A stretch of 64,000 nucleotides of DNA. Origin: Spongiibacter sp. IMCC21906 (GTDB lineage Bacteria > Pseudomonadota > Gammaproteobacteria > Pseudomonadales > Spongiibacteraceae). The position numbers and the translations under genes are program-made. Under the pieces are notes generated by a model. It ran no database searches, was not told where the DNA came from, and saw only the letters and a program-made list of their open reading frames with translations. The stretch lies in the NCBI RefSeq assembly GCF_001010805.1, contig NZ_CP011477.1, positions 1,813,001-1,877,000 of the forward strand, written 5' to 3'. Shown piece by piece: positions 8,041-15,547 of this stretch (positions are counted from its first letter, which is position 1; every line of letters starts with the position of its first letter).

Positions 8041-10083
8041 GTGGACCCAATAGATACCTATACGGAGAAACATCTGCTGATGGCGCAGCGCAATATCGTC
8101 AAGACGGCCCCCACGCCTTCGAAGAAAAAGGACCTGCCAATTATTATCGTTGGCACAGGTCCTGTTGGGATTCGCCTTGCCGAAGAATTGGTTGCTCGGG
8201 GTTGTTCGCGGCCCATTCAGCTATTTGGGGATGAACCATGGCAGCCCTATGACCGGATTCGTCTTTCTTCTTTACTGGCTGGCGAAGCGAATTTGTCGGA
8301 GCTCCATTCGCCGCCCAAATTCACCGCGGCAGCAGTCCACTGCCATTACAATTGTTCGATTGTAAAAATTGATACCAGCTTGCGGACGGTTGTGGATGCA
8401 CAAGGTCAACAGCATCCTTATAGCGACCTTGTTCTGGCCGTGGGCTCCCAACCATTTCGCCCCAGTATTCCCGGTGTCGACGCACAACGGGTGTATACCT
8501 TTAGAGATTTAAACGATACCCAGGCCTTAATGGCCCGCTCAGCAGGAAGTCGCCATGTGGTGGTGATTGGTGGCGGATTATTGGGTTTGGAAACCGCCAG
8601 AGCCATGCAGCGCGCTGGAACCGATGTCACGGTTATTCAGCAGGCCGATCGTTTAATGAATCGCCAGCTGGATGCTGAAGCCGGAGCTCTACTGAGAGAT
8701 AGCGTCAGAGCAAAAGCGATCTCGGTGCGCTTAGGGGAAGGGGTGAGAGAAATCATTACCGCTGACCAGGGTTTGAGCCGTCGCAAGGTTGCAGGGGTCA
8801 GGCTGCGTAGTGGCGAAGAAATTGTTTGTGACACGGTTATTTTATCGGCGGGAATCAGGCCCAATATTGAACTGGCCCGCCAAGCCGATATCGGGGTAGC
8901 ACAAGGAATTGTCGTTAATCGATTTTTGCAGACCTCTTCAGAGCAGGTATTTGCGGTTGGCGAATGTGCAGAGTTTGCGGGTCAACTCTATGGTCTGGTA
9001 GCGCCGGGTTATGAGCAAGCGGCGGTATTGGCCGCGCGGCTGTGTGGTCAGTCTGTGGAGTATCGCGGTTCGATTAACGCGACTGAACTGAAAGTAGTGG
9101 GTTTGCCGGTGTTTAGTGTTGGCGAGCTGGAAGGTGAACGGCAGCGTTCTTGGCGTATCGCCAGCTGGGTATACCGCAATCGCAGCCAAGGTATTTACCG
9201 GAAGCTTGTTTTTCGGCGAGGCAAAATGACAGCGGCGATAGCCGTGGGGGAGTGGCCAGAAGCCAAGAGGGTGCAAGAGGCCGTGAGTATTCAGCGCGGT
9301 GTCACACCAAGTCAGTGGCTACGTTTTGTGTTGACCGGTAATTTGTGGCCTGCAACCGCAGGGAGCGGCGTCTCCCGCTGGCCTGCGAATGCCGTGGTCT
9401 GTAATTGCCGGGGCCTGAACCGTGGCAACTTGAGCAATATGTTGGCCGAATGTGGCGATAAATCCACGCTGATTGCCCGCAGTGGTGCCAGTACCGTGTG
9501 TGGGTCCTGTGCGCCACTGATTGCTGAGCTCTGTGGTGAGACAGCGGCCAAGGCCACATTGCAGCGTGGTTTGTTAATTGCTGGTTTAGTGGCCTTGTTG
9601 TTGGCCGTTGTCATTCCTTTAGCGACCCCCATTCCCTATGCCGTGTCTGTTCAGCATGGGTTACGCAATATTGATTCGCTTTGGTCCAATGGTCTCTATA
9701 AGCAAATTAGTGGCTTCTCGCTGTTAGGTTTATCTTTTGTGGGCTTATACCTGTCACTAAACAAACGGCTTAAGGCGCTCTCGTTTGGAAAATTTAATTT
9801 CTGGCGCTTGTTTCATACGGTATTGGGGGTGTTGTGCTTATTGATCCTGTTGGCCCACACCGGTTTGCGACTGGGCGAGAATCTTAATGCCTATCTTATG
9901 AGTAACTTTTTGGCGTTGGCTGTGTTGGGTGCCATTACCGCTGGCGTTATTGCGACAGAATCCTCGCTGGGGGCGCAGTTGGGAAAACGCCTGCGGCGCT
10001 GGTGTAGCTGGGGACATATTGCCTTATTTTGGCCGCTGCCAACGTTGCTGACCTTCCATGTAATTTCAGTTTATTACTTTTAA
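8041..10083 (+). CDS. NirB-like FAD/NAD oxidoreductase fused to [2Fe-2S] and membrane cytochrome-like domains
   Basis: 680 residues in three parts. Residues about 30-420 are a pyridine-nucleotide oxidoreductase like the N-terminus of assimilatory nitrite reductase NirB, with an FAD loop (IIVGTGPVGIRLAEEL) and an NAD loop (VVIGGGLLGLETARAM). Residues about 455-500 are a BFD-like [2Fe-2S] domain with ligands VVCNCRG and TVCGSCAP. The last ~170 residues hold four or five membrane helices with His residues (WRLFHTVLG, LAHTGL, WGHIALFW, LTFHVIS) suited to haem b. It lacks the sirohaem domain of NirB. The start is the GTG at 8041 or the ATG at 8080; neither has a strong ribosome site. Inference: NAD(P)H electrons pass through FAD and FeS into the membrane and on to the cytochromes encoded next. 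Confidence 0.82.
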   Translation: MDPIDTYTEKHLLMAQRNIVKTAPTPSKKKDLPIIIVGTGPVGIRLAEELVARGCSRPIQLFGDEPWQPYDRIRLSSLLAGEANLSELHSPPKFTAAAVHCHYNCSIVKIDTSLRTVVDAQGQQHPYSDLVLAVGSQPFRPSIPGVDAQRVYTFRDLNDTQALMARSAGSRHVVVIGGGLLGLETARAMQRAGTDVTVIQQADRLMNRQLDAEAGALLRDSVRAKAISVRLGEGVREIITADQGLSRRKVAGVRLRSGEEIVCDTVILSAGIRPNIELARQADIGVAQGIVVNRFLQTSSEQVFAVGECAEFAGQLYGLVAPGYEQAAVLAARLCGQSVEYRGSINATELKVVGLPVFSVGELEGERQRSWRIASWVYRNRSQGIYRKLVFRRGKMTAAIAVGEWPEAKRVQEAVSIQRGVTPSQWLRFVLTGNLWPATAGSGVSRWPANAVVCNCRGLNRGNLSNMLAECGDKSTLIARSGASTVCGSCAPLIAELCGETAAKATLQRGLLIAGLVALLLAVVIPLATPIPYAVSVQHGLRNIDSLWSNGLYKQISGFSLLGLSFVGLYLSLNKRLKALSFGKFNFWRLFHTVLGVLCLLILLAHTGLRLGENLNAYLMSNFLALAVLGAITAGVIATESSLGAQLGKRLRRWCSWGHIALFWPLPTLLTFHVISVYYF

Positions 10084-10103
10084 TGATGTTGTGAGAACAA
10101 GGC

Positions 10104-11447
10104 ATGGCGGGCGGCAAAAAATGGCTTTGGGTGTTGTGGTTAATTTTGAGTATTGGCCTTGCAGGCTATTTTGCGTTGCCGTTGGTGACAAAGCAGGATC
10201 AGGGAGTGTTTTTGATGGGTGAAACCACACAGGGTCACCACCAGATAGAGCTGGAATGCGCGGCTTGTCATACCGATCCCTTCGGCGGCAAAGAGGTTTT
10301 GCAGTCTGCCTGTGTCAACTGTCACGGCGATGAATTAAAAGCGGTGAACGATTCTCATCCCAAGGCAAAATTTACCAACCCCCGCAATGCCGATCGGGTA
10401 AAAGCATTAGATGCGCGGTATTGCGTTACCTGCCATGTCGAGCACCGTTTGGACAAAACCCACGCTATGGGGGTGACGCTGCCCACGGATTTCTGCTTTG
10501 AATGCCATCAAGACGTAGCCGAGACCCGGCCCAGCCATGAAGGCCTGGATTTTGAGAGCTGTGCCAGTTCGGGCTGCCATAACTTTCACGACAATATGGC
10601 TTTGTATGAAGACTTTTTACTGGAGCATGCCAAAGCGCCAATGTTTGCCGAGGTTGCCAGAGTGATTGGTCGCAATGCGGAACAGTTTAGCGCGAACCCC
10701 CACCCATCATTGCAATTGAATCAGGCTGATGCAGGCAACAACATAACCGCAGAAATTGCAGCGCAATGGCAGCATTCAAGTCATGCCGAAGCGGGGGTGA
10801 ACTGCAGCGGCTGTCATGCTGAGGATGCGACTTCGGGGGGGAAACAAGGCTGGGTAGAGCACCCCGGTCAGCAAGTGTGTGCAAGCTGCCACAGTGATGA
10901 AACTGAAGGATTTTTGGCGGGCAAACACGGTATGCGAGTGGCGATGGGCCTGTCGCCAATGACGGTGGCGGCGGCAAAAATACCGATGCATCAAGCCGCC
11001 GCCCATAAAGAATTAAGCTGTAACAGTTGCCACGCGCCCCATAGTGCAGACACCAAAACCGCTGCCGTGGAAGCCTGTGTTGGCTGCCACGCATCGGAGC
11101 ATGTGAGCAATTTTAAACGCTCGCCTCATGCCCAAATTGCAGAAAAAGAAGGGCTGCACCCCGATGAGGTCGTGACCTGTGCAACTTGCCATATGCCGCG
11201 TATCCAAGCTGCCGATGGACGTGTGAGAGTGCAGCATAATCAAAATGCCAATTTACGTCCCAATGAGAAAATGATTCGAGGGGTGTGCATGAGCTGCCAT
11301 TCTCTGGCGTTTTCGATAGATGCATTGGCTGATCCAGAAGTGATTAAACGTAATTTTAAAGGGCAGCCCAGTGTGCATATTGAATCTATTGATATGGCGG
11401 TGGAGCGAGATGAGAAAAAGGGGCATAGAAGCTCTGTGTACAACTGA
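10104..11447 (+). CDS. Membrane-anchored 11-haem cytochrome c
   Basis: 447 residues with an N-terminal membrane anchor (residues 8-28, WVLWLILSIGLAGYFALPL) and a periplasmic domain. I count ten CXXCH motifs (CAACH, CVNCH, CVTCH, CFECH, CSGCH, CASCH, CNSCH, CVGCH, CATCH, CMSCH) plus one CX4CH (CASSGCH). That makes up to eleven covalent haems, in the style of the cytochrome c3/octahaem families. It begins 20 bases after the flavoprotein gene. As the likely electron acceptor of that membrane protein it would carry electrons across the periplasm. The terminal acceptor (nitrogen oxide, metal or other) is not shown by the sequence. Confidence 0.88.
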   Translation: MAGGKKWLWVLWLILSIGLAGYFALPLVTKQDQGVFLMGETTQGHHQIELECAACHTDPFGGKEVLQSACVNCHGDELKAVNDSHPKAKFTNPRNADRVKALDARYCVTCHVEHRLDKTHAMGVTLPTDFCFECHQDVAETRPSHEGLDFESCASSGCHNFHDNMALYEDFLLEHAKAPMFAEVARVIGRNAEQFSANPHPSLQLNQADAGNNITAEIAAQWQHSSHAEAGVNCSGCHAEDATSGGKQGWVEHPGQQVCASCHSDETEGFLAGKHGMRVAMGLSPMTVAAAKIPMHQAAAHKELSCNSCHAPHSADTKTAAVEACVGCHASEHVSNFKRSPHAQIAEKEGLHPDEVVTCATCHMPRIQAADGRVRVQHNQNANLRPNEKMIRGVCMSCHSLAFSIDALADPEVIKRNFKGQPSVHIESIDMAVERDEKKGHRSSVYN

Positions 11448-11594
11448 TTTTTGCGTTTTTTGCAGAACGTTGTTTTTGCAGAACTTTGTTTGAGCTTGGA
11501 GCGGTTGGGAAGAGACTGATCCGAAAGTTGCAGCGTTAACAGAAGAGGTGGCAACAGTGTGTACAACATTATGGGGTAATTTGAGGAGAGACAA

Positions 11595-12158
11595 ATGAAA
11601 AAAGTAATGACTATTATATCCGCGGCAGTTGTGCTCACTGCCTGCGGGGGTTCTGAATCAGCCGGAGGTATTGCACCAAAGGTTTATACCGATTCGCTAT
11701 TTGCGGTAATGAAGGCAGACCGCACCAATTACACCAAGTTGATTATCAAACGGCTTGGTCCCGCAGGTTCCGGTTCAATATCGCCAGAAGAGCATTGGCA
11801 AGACAAGAATAATGGCGCGCCATTACCGGCGCAGATGTTTCGGTTTGGCGCCGAGGCTGTGGCGGAAATGACCAGTGATTTCAGTTATAGCCTGCAGTCT
11901 ATCTGGCCGGTGAACTCGCAAAATGCACCCCGTACCGAAGTGGAAAAAATTGGTTTGCAATTTATTGTGGATAATCCGGGAGAAAACTACTACGGCGAAG
12001 AGGAGCTGGGCGGGGTGAATTATTTTACCGCTGTCTACCCAGACGTTGCTGTGGCAGCACCGTGTGTTGATTGCCACAACGGCCATAAAGATTCACCCAA
12101 AACTGATTTTCAACTGGGTGATGTGATGGGCGGTGTGGTGGTGAGAGTGCCTTTGTAA
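11595..12158 (+). CDS. DUF3365-type haem-binding lipoprotein
   Basis: 187 residues beginning with a lipoprotein signal (VLTAC, Cys near residue 17), so it is probably tethered to a membrane on the periplasmic side. The body resembles the DUF3365/Tll0287-like haem sensor domain, with one haem c motif CVDCHNGH near residue 155. Ribosome site GAGGAGAG precedes the ATG. It sits 147 bases after the 11-haem cytochrome and upstream of a mono-haem cytochrome. Inference: a redox-sensing or electron-relay subunit of the same system. Confidence 0.8.
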   Translation: MKKVMTIISAAVVLTACGGSESAGGIAPKVYTDSLFAVMKADRTNYTKLIIKRLGPAGSGSISPEEHWQDKNNGAPLPAQMFRFGAEAVAEMTSDFSYSLQSIWPVNSQNAPRTEVEKIGLQFIVDNPGENYYGEEELGGVNYFTAVYPDVAVAAPCVDCHNGHKDSPKTDFQLGDVMGGVVVRVPL

Positions 12159-12208
12159 ATCGAGCGTGCCTTTGTAAATTAAAGGAGCCCACAAGGAGGG
12201 TGCCGAAG

Positions 12209-12529
12209 ATGAAGCTCTACGCTATTACCATGCTGACGGGGTTGGTGGCTGGCATAACTGGGTGTGGTAAGGACCCTCGGCTTGAAAAAGGGGAGGCTGT
12301 GTTTGTGGCTAACTGCAAAGTCTGCCACGCCCAAGGCATAAACGGCGCGCCGATTGTTGGCAACATCAAGATGTGGGGACCAAGGTTAGAGCAGGGACAC
12401 GAGGTTTTAGTGTCCCATGCAATTACGGGTTACGGTTTGATGCCTGCTCGAGCCGGCAGGCTTGATTTAAGCGATGAAAATATTTCTAACGCTGTGCTTT
12501 ATATGATGTCCACCGTGGAAAACCAATAG
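12209..12529 (+). CDS. Mono-haem cytochrome c, c5-like lipoprotein
   Basis: 106-residue periplasmic electron carrier. The lipobox is near residue 18 (GITGC). The haem motif CKVCH lies near residue 36, and YGLMPARAG supplies the likely axial Met. The fold and the GAPIVGN segment match class I cytochrome c5-type proteins. A GTG at 12200 is in frame but falls inside the Shine-Dalgarno AAGGAGG (12193-12199), so the ATG at 12209 is chosen. It belongs to the operon that runs from the fused flavoprotein to the globin. Confidence 0.85.
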   Translation: MKLYAITMLTGLVAGITGCGKDPRLEKGEAVFVANCKVCHAQGINGAPIVGNIKMWGPRLEQGHEVLVSHAITGYGLMPARAGRLDLSDENISNAVLYMMSTVENQ

Positions 12530-12539
12530 GAGTAATGCC

Positions 12540-12959
12540 ATGACACCTGTACAAAAAGAGTTGGTACAAAGCAGTTTTACAAAAGTTGAGCCTATTTCAG
12601 ATACAGCGGCGGAGCTATTTTATGCTCGCTTGTTTGAACTGGATCCGTCTTTAAAACCCATGTTTTCGGGGGATATGGAACAACAGGGTAAAAAGTTGAT
12701 GACCATGTTAGCTACCGCAGTACGCTCACTGGATAATTTAGATGCCTTGGTCCCCGTCGTAAAACGCTTGGGTGAACGCCACGTTGCTTACGGTGTACAA
12801 ACGGGGCATTACGTTACGGTGGGCAATGCCTTGCTAGATACCTTGGACAAAGGTTTGGGGGATGATTTTACCCCCGAGGTAAAAGAAGCGTGGACGGTGG
12901 TGTATGGGGTGCTGTCCAGTACCATGATTGCCGCTGCGGATGAGGTGCAGGCTCAGTAG
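12540..12959 (+). CDS. Single-domain bacterial globin
   Basis: 139-residue haem globin like Vitreoscilla haemoglobin or the N-terminal domain of flavohaemoglobin. It binds oxygen or nitric oxide in the cytoplasm. The N-terminus LVQSSFTKVEPISDTAAELFY is the usual A-B helix region (split here as LVQSSFTKVEP and ISDTAAELFY). The proximal His is in GERHVAYGVQ near residue 80. No reductase domain follows. It starts ten bases after the cytochrome c gene and closes the operon. A globin beside NirB-like and multihaem proteins hints at nitrogen-oxide handling, which is inference. Confidence 0.9.
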   Translation: MTPVQKELVQSSFTKVEPISDTAAELFYARLFELDPSLKPMFSGDMEQQGKKLMTMLATAVRSLDNLDALVPVVKRLGERHVAYGVQTGHYVTVGNALLDTLDKGLGDDFTPEVKEAWTVVYGVLSSTMIAAADEVQAQ

Positions 12960-13052
12960 TTTCGGCTTAGGTAACGACGGATTATCCAAGGTGGGATTGC
13001 ACAGCGTGATCTTGTTTTTAGCACAGCTATGGATACATGTTGTAAAAGCCAA

Positions 13053-13078
13053 TCAAGCCCGCAAGGCGGCGGGCTTGA
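13053..13078 (+). terminator. Stem-loop after the globin gene, possible terminator
   Basis: TCAAGCCCGC-AAGGCG-GCGGGCTTGA is a perfect 10-bp stem between the globin gene and a convergent gene. No T-run follows on either strand, so it may be a bidirectional stop or a 3'-end stabiliser. Confidence 0.45.
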
Positions 13079-13136
13079 TGAAGCTCATACCATAATGACG
13101 AAAGTAAGCTTCGGCTTATTTTCGATAGTGACAAAT

Positions 13137-13817
13137 TTACAAGAGTTTTGGGTCGTAATCTTGATTTTTGTCTATCTGATCCAAGGACATATTGGCACTG
13201 ATCATGCCCGCGTCCGAAACACTGACGTTATTGACTCTTACGGTGCGAAGTTGTTCGTCAAACAGCGAGTCGGTCTCTAATTCGACGACGTAATGACTGA
13301 TCTTTCCAGATTCAGGGTTGATCAACATATCCGCAATTTCTAGCGATTCGCCGCTTGAAAAAGCCATCTCTTCGTTCAAGAGTTGACTGACTAAACGGTC
13401 TTTAGCTTGTTCTTTGGTCAGTGAAAGCTGATTGTTTTTGCTGTCGAGCATAGACTCATCAATAGTCACATCAATACCAGGGCTGTTAAATGACAATCCT
13501 GTTTTATTGCGGTACTTGAAGTAACGACTCTCCGTTTTCGTAGGTAATGAAGCATTCTCGCGGGGCAATTCGTAAACTACATATTCGATACGTTTGTTGG
13601 TTTTATCTAAGATAAGATATTTGGTATTACCAATTGATTCCAGTTTGTTTTTTACCTCACCAGATCGTAAACCTTCAACAGAAACAGCTTCTTTATGCAT
13701 TTCTTCCCACGGCGTAGCTTTCTGGTTTTCAGGTTGCTTGGCGGAGCTTGGGGCGGCAATACTTAAAGCGGGTGTGATGAGTGTTGTGAGTAAAATGGCA
13801 GAATTTGCATGTTTCAT
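13137..13817 (-). CDS. Periplasmic protein with PRC-barrel-like repeats
   Basis: 226 residues with an N-terminal signal peptide (residues 1-22, cleavage after SIAAPSSA or nearby). Two similar stretches are visible: NTKYLILDKTNKRIEYVVYE near residue 65 and ADMLINPESGKISHYVVELE near residue 165. Both resemble the beta pattern of PRC-barrel domains. Function is unknown. It stands alone, convergent with the globin gene. Confidence 0.6.
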   Translation of the reverse strand: MKHANSAILLTTLITPALSIAAPSSAKQPENQKATPWEEMHKEAVSVEGLRSGEVKNKLESIGNTKYLILDKTNKRIEYVVYELPRENASLPTKTESRYFKYRNKTGLSFNSPGIDVTIDESMLDSKNNQLSLTKEQAKDRLVSQLLNEEMAFSSGESLEIADMLINPESGKISHYVVELETDSLFDEQLRTVRVNNVSVSDAGMISANMSLDQIDKNQDYDPKLL

Positions 13818-14046
13818 ATTTTCTCCCTTCTTTTCTTTGAGCCCATTCTTCTTCGCTACAGTTTCGCGTTAGTGAATATTGGGCGCTCTAATTCAAAGTT
13901 CGAATATTTTATGCTGTTGCGTGATTGTGACATTGCCAAATGCTGATGAGTTCAGCGTGGCAGTTGAGATTGCCTTTGAGAAAGCAGTAAAGCGGTCTTT
14001 CTGTGAGCAGCGTTAAAGACGCATTGCCATAAAAAACCGCCTACTG

Positions 14047-14445
14047 TTACTTTGCCTGTTCAGCGGCTACGGGACGGGAGGCCCACCAGATCAGGGCGAT
14101 TAACAATACCTGCAAGACTAAACGCAAACTGAGCAATAACTCGGGAACGTCTGGAAAACGTTCGGGATGCATCCACATATAAAGGTTAGCTGGGCTAACC
14201 GACAGGGTCAGGGCGATAAGGCCGATACCTGCAGCGGGACGGAATTTCTGGTTTAGAAAAAGGAAAGCGAAGGCAAGTTCAAATACGCCGCTGATATAGA
14301 CTGCGGGGTAATATAAGTCTTTATTAATATAATCGGGCATGATCTTTACAAAAAAATCGGTCGCCAGAAAATGACCGATCCCCCCAATAAAAAACCATAG
14401 AAATACAAAGCCGATGCCAATTCGTTTAGCTGCAGATAATGTCAT
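14047..14445 (-). CDS. DoxX-family membrane protein
   Basis: 132 residues with four predicted membrane helices (about 9-29, 48-66, 72-90 and 105-123). The layout and the GIGHFLATDFFVKIMPDYI and SPANLYMWMHPERFPD segments fit the DoxX family, which includes terminal-oxidase-linked and uncharacterised membrane proteins. It starts 35 bases after the thioesterase-like gene on the same strand, so the two are likely co-transcribed. No specific reaction can be assigned. Confidence 0.8.
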   Translation of the reverse strand: MTLSAAKRIGIGFVFLWFFIGGIGHFLATDFFVKIMPDYINKDLYYPAVYISGVFELAFAFLFLNQKFRPAAGIGLIALTLSVSPANLYMWMHPERFPDVPELLLSLRLVLQVLLIALIWWASRPVAAEQAK

Positions 14446-14480
14446 TGTTGTTGCTCAAGGTTAGTGATCAGTTTGGCGGC

Positions 14481-15290
14481 TTACTTTTCAAAGATCATGG
14501 CGACTTGCCTGCCAAGCAATGCCAGCTTACCGTTGGGTGCCCAAAGCTGACCGCTATTATGGTAATAAGTATTCGCTGCCGCTTGACAACGATAATCGTA
14601 ATACCACCAGTCATCAGTGGCTTGGTCGGTAACATCATTGGGACATTCCAGATACCAACTTAAGGAGCTGCCCATGCTGGGAAATTTCACGCGATTTAAA
14701 CCCGGAATGGGCGGAACGTCCCCCAAGGCAATTAATCGATATATGTCCATTGGCGCAGAATCTTTAAAACGAATCCACACTGCATAGTCGGCTGTGTCGC
14801 TGCCGCTAAAAGGCCAAGCACCATGGGCCAAACGTATATCAAAATGTTGTGTGAATGCAGGGGTCACACCGTCGATTTGGGGCAAATCCTGACAGTCCTC
14901 CGGGGGGCGGGCTTCAGGTTTGCTATTGCTGCTTTCGACTACCGTCGACGCGCGGTCTACACCAAAGGCAGCACTGGCATTTACGGCGATATCACCATTG
15001 CAGATCAGTTCGCCATAACGATGGCTGACGGAACCGCCGTCCCGTAAGGAACGAGTATGAAGCTCGTGGTTTCCGGGGGACGTTGGGCCAATAAAATTAA
15101 CCGATAGTGCTCGCAGTCTGCGACTGGATTCCAGGTCTTTGCTTAAGGCTTTAGCGAGTAGGGCTGCAGTAAGGCCGCCAAATGCGGTGCGCCCTTGAAG
15201 CCAACTCGCGTCAACGGCGCAATGAAAACGATGATTTTGGTCGCTTGTTATGGGGCTGACGTTATCGATCAATTCCTGAAAACGGGTCAT
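14481..15290 (-). CDS. Acyl-CoA thioesterase, TesB-like double hotdog
   Basis: 269-residue thioesterase-superfamily protein expected to hydrolyse acyl-CoA. The N-terminal hotdog holds the TAFGGLTAALLAKAL helix, and RALSVNFIGPTSPG marks the strand that follows. The second half (LSWYLECP, then NSGQLWAPNGKLALLGRQVA) matches the C-terminal hotdog of TesB-like proteins. Length fits the double-hotdog form. Read with the DoxX gene downstream. Confidence 0.85.
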   Translation of the reverse strand: MTRFQELIDNVSPITSDQNHRFHCAVDASWLQGRTAFGGLTAALLAKALSKDLESSRRLRALSVNFIGPTSPGNHELHTRSLRDGGSVSHRYGELICNGDIAVNASAAFGVDRASTVVESSNSKPEARPPEDCQDLPQIDGVTPAFTQHFDIRLAHGAWPFSGSDTADYAVWIRFKDSAPMDIYRLIALGDVPPIPGLNRVKFPSMGSSLSWYLECPNDVTDQATDDWWYYDYRCQAAANTYYHNSGQLWAPNGKLALLGRQVAMIFEK

Positions 15291-15547
15291 AGGAGGAGTT
15301 CCAGATGAAATATATCAAGCAGGATACTGCCATATGTTTTCAGTGTAAACAAAGTCTGTGGTTTAAGGCGCGCTCAAAAACTGAGCTATAGCCATAGCCG
15401 GGTTGTGTTGCTAATATTCTTGCTGTTGTAAATTTAGTCAATTAAGTTTTTACGCAGAAGATGCTCACATCATTCTGCAAACCAATAATAATTAATCGAG
15501 TGCTGCGGGCGTCTGGGGTCGCATGTGGGCTCGATGGGAGAACGGTA

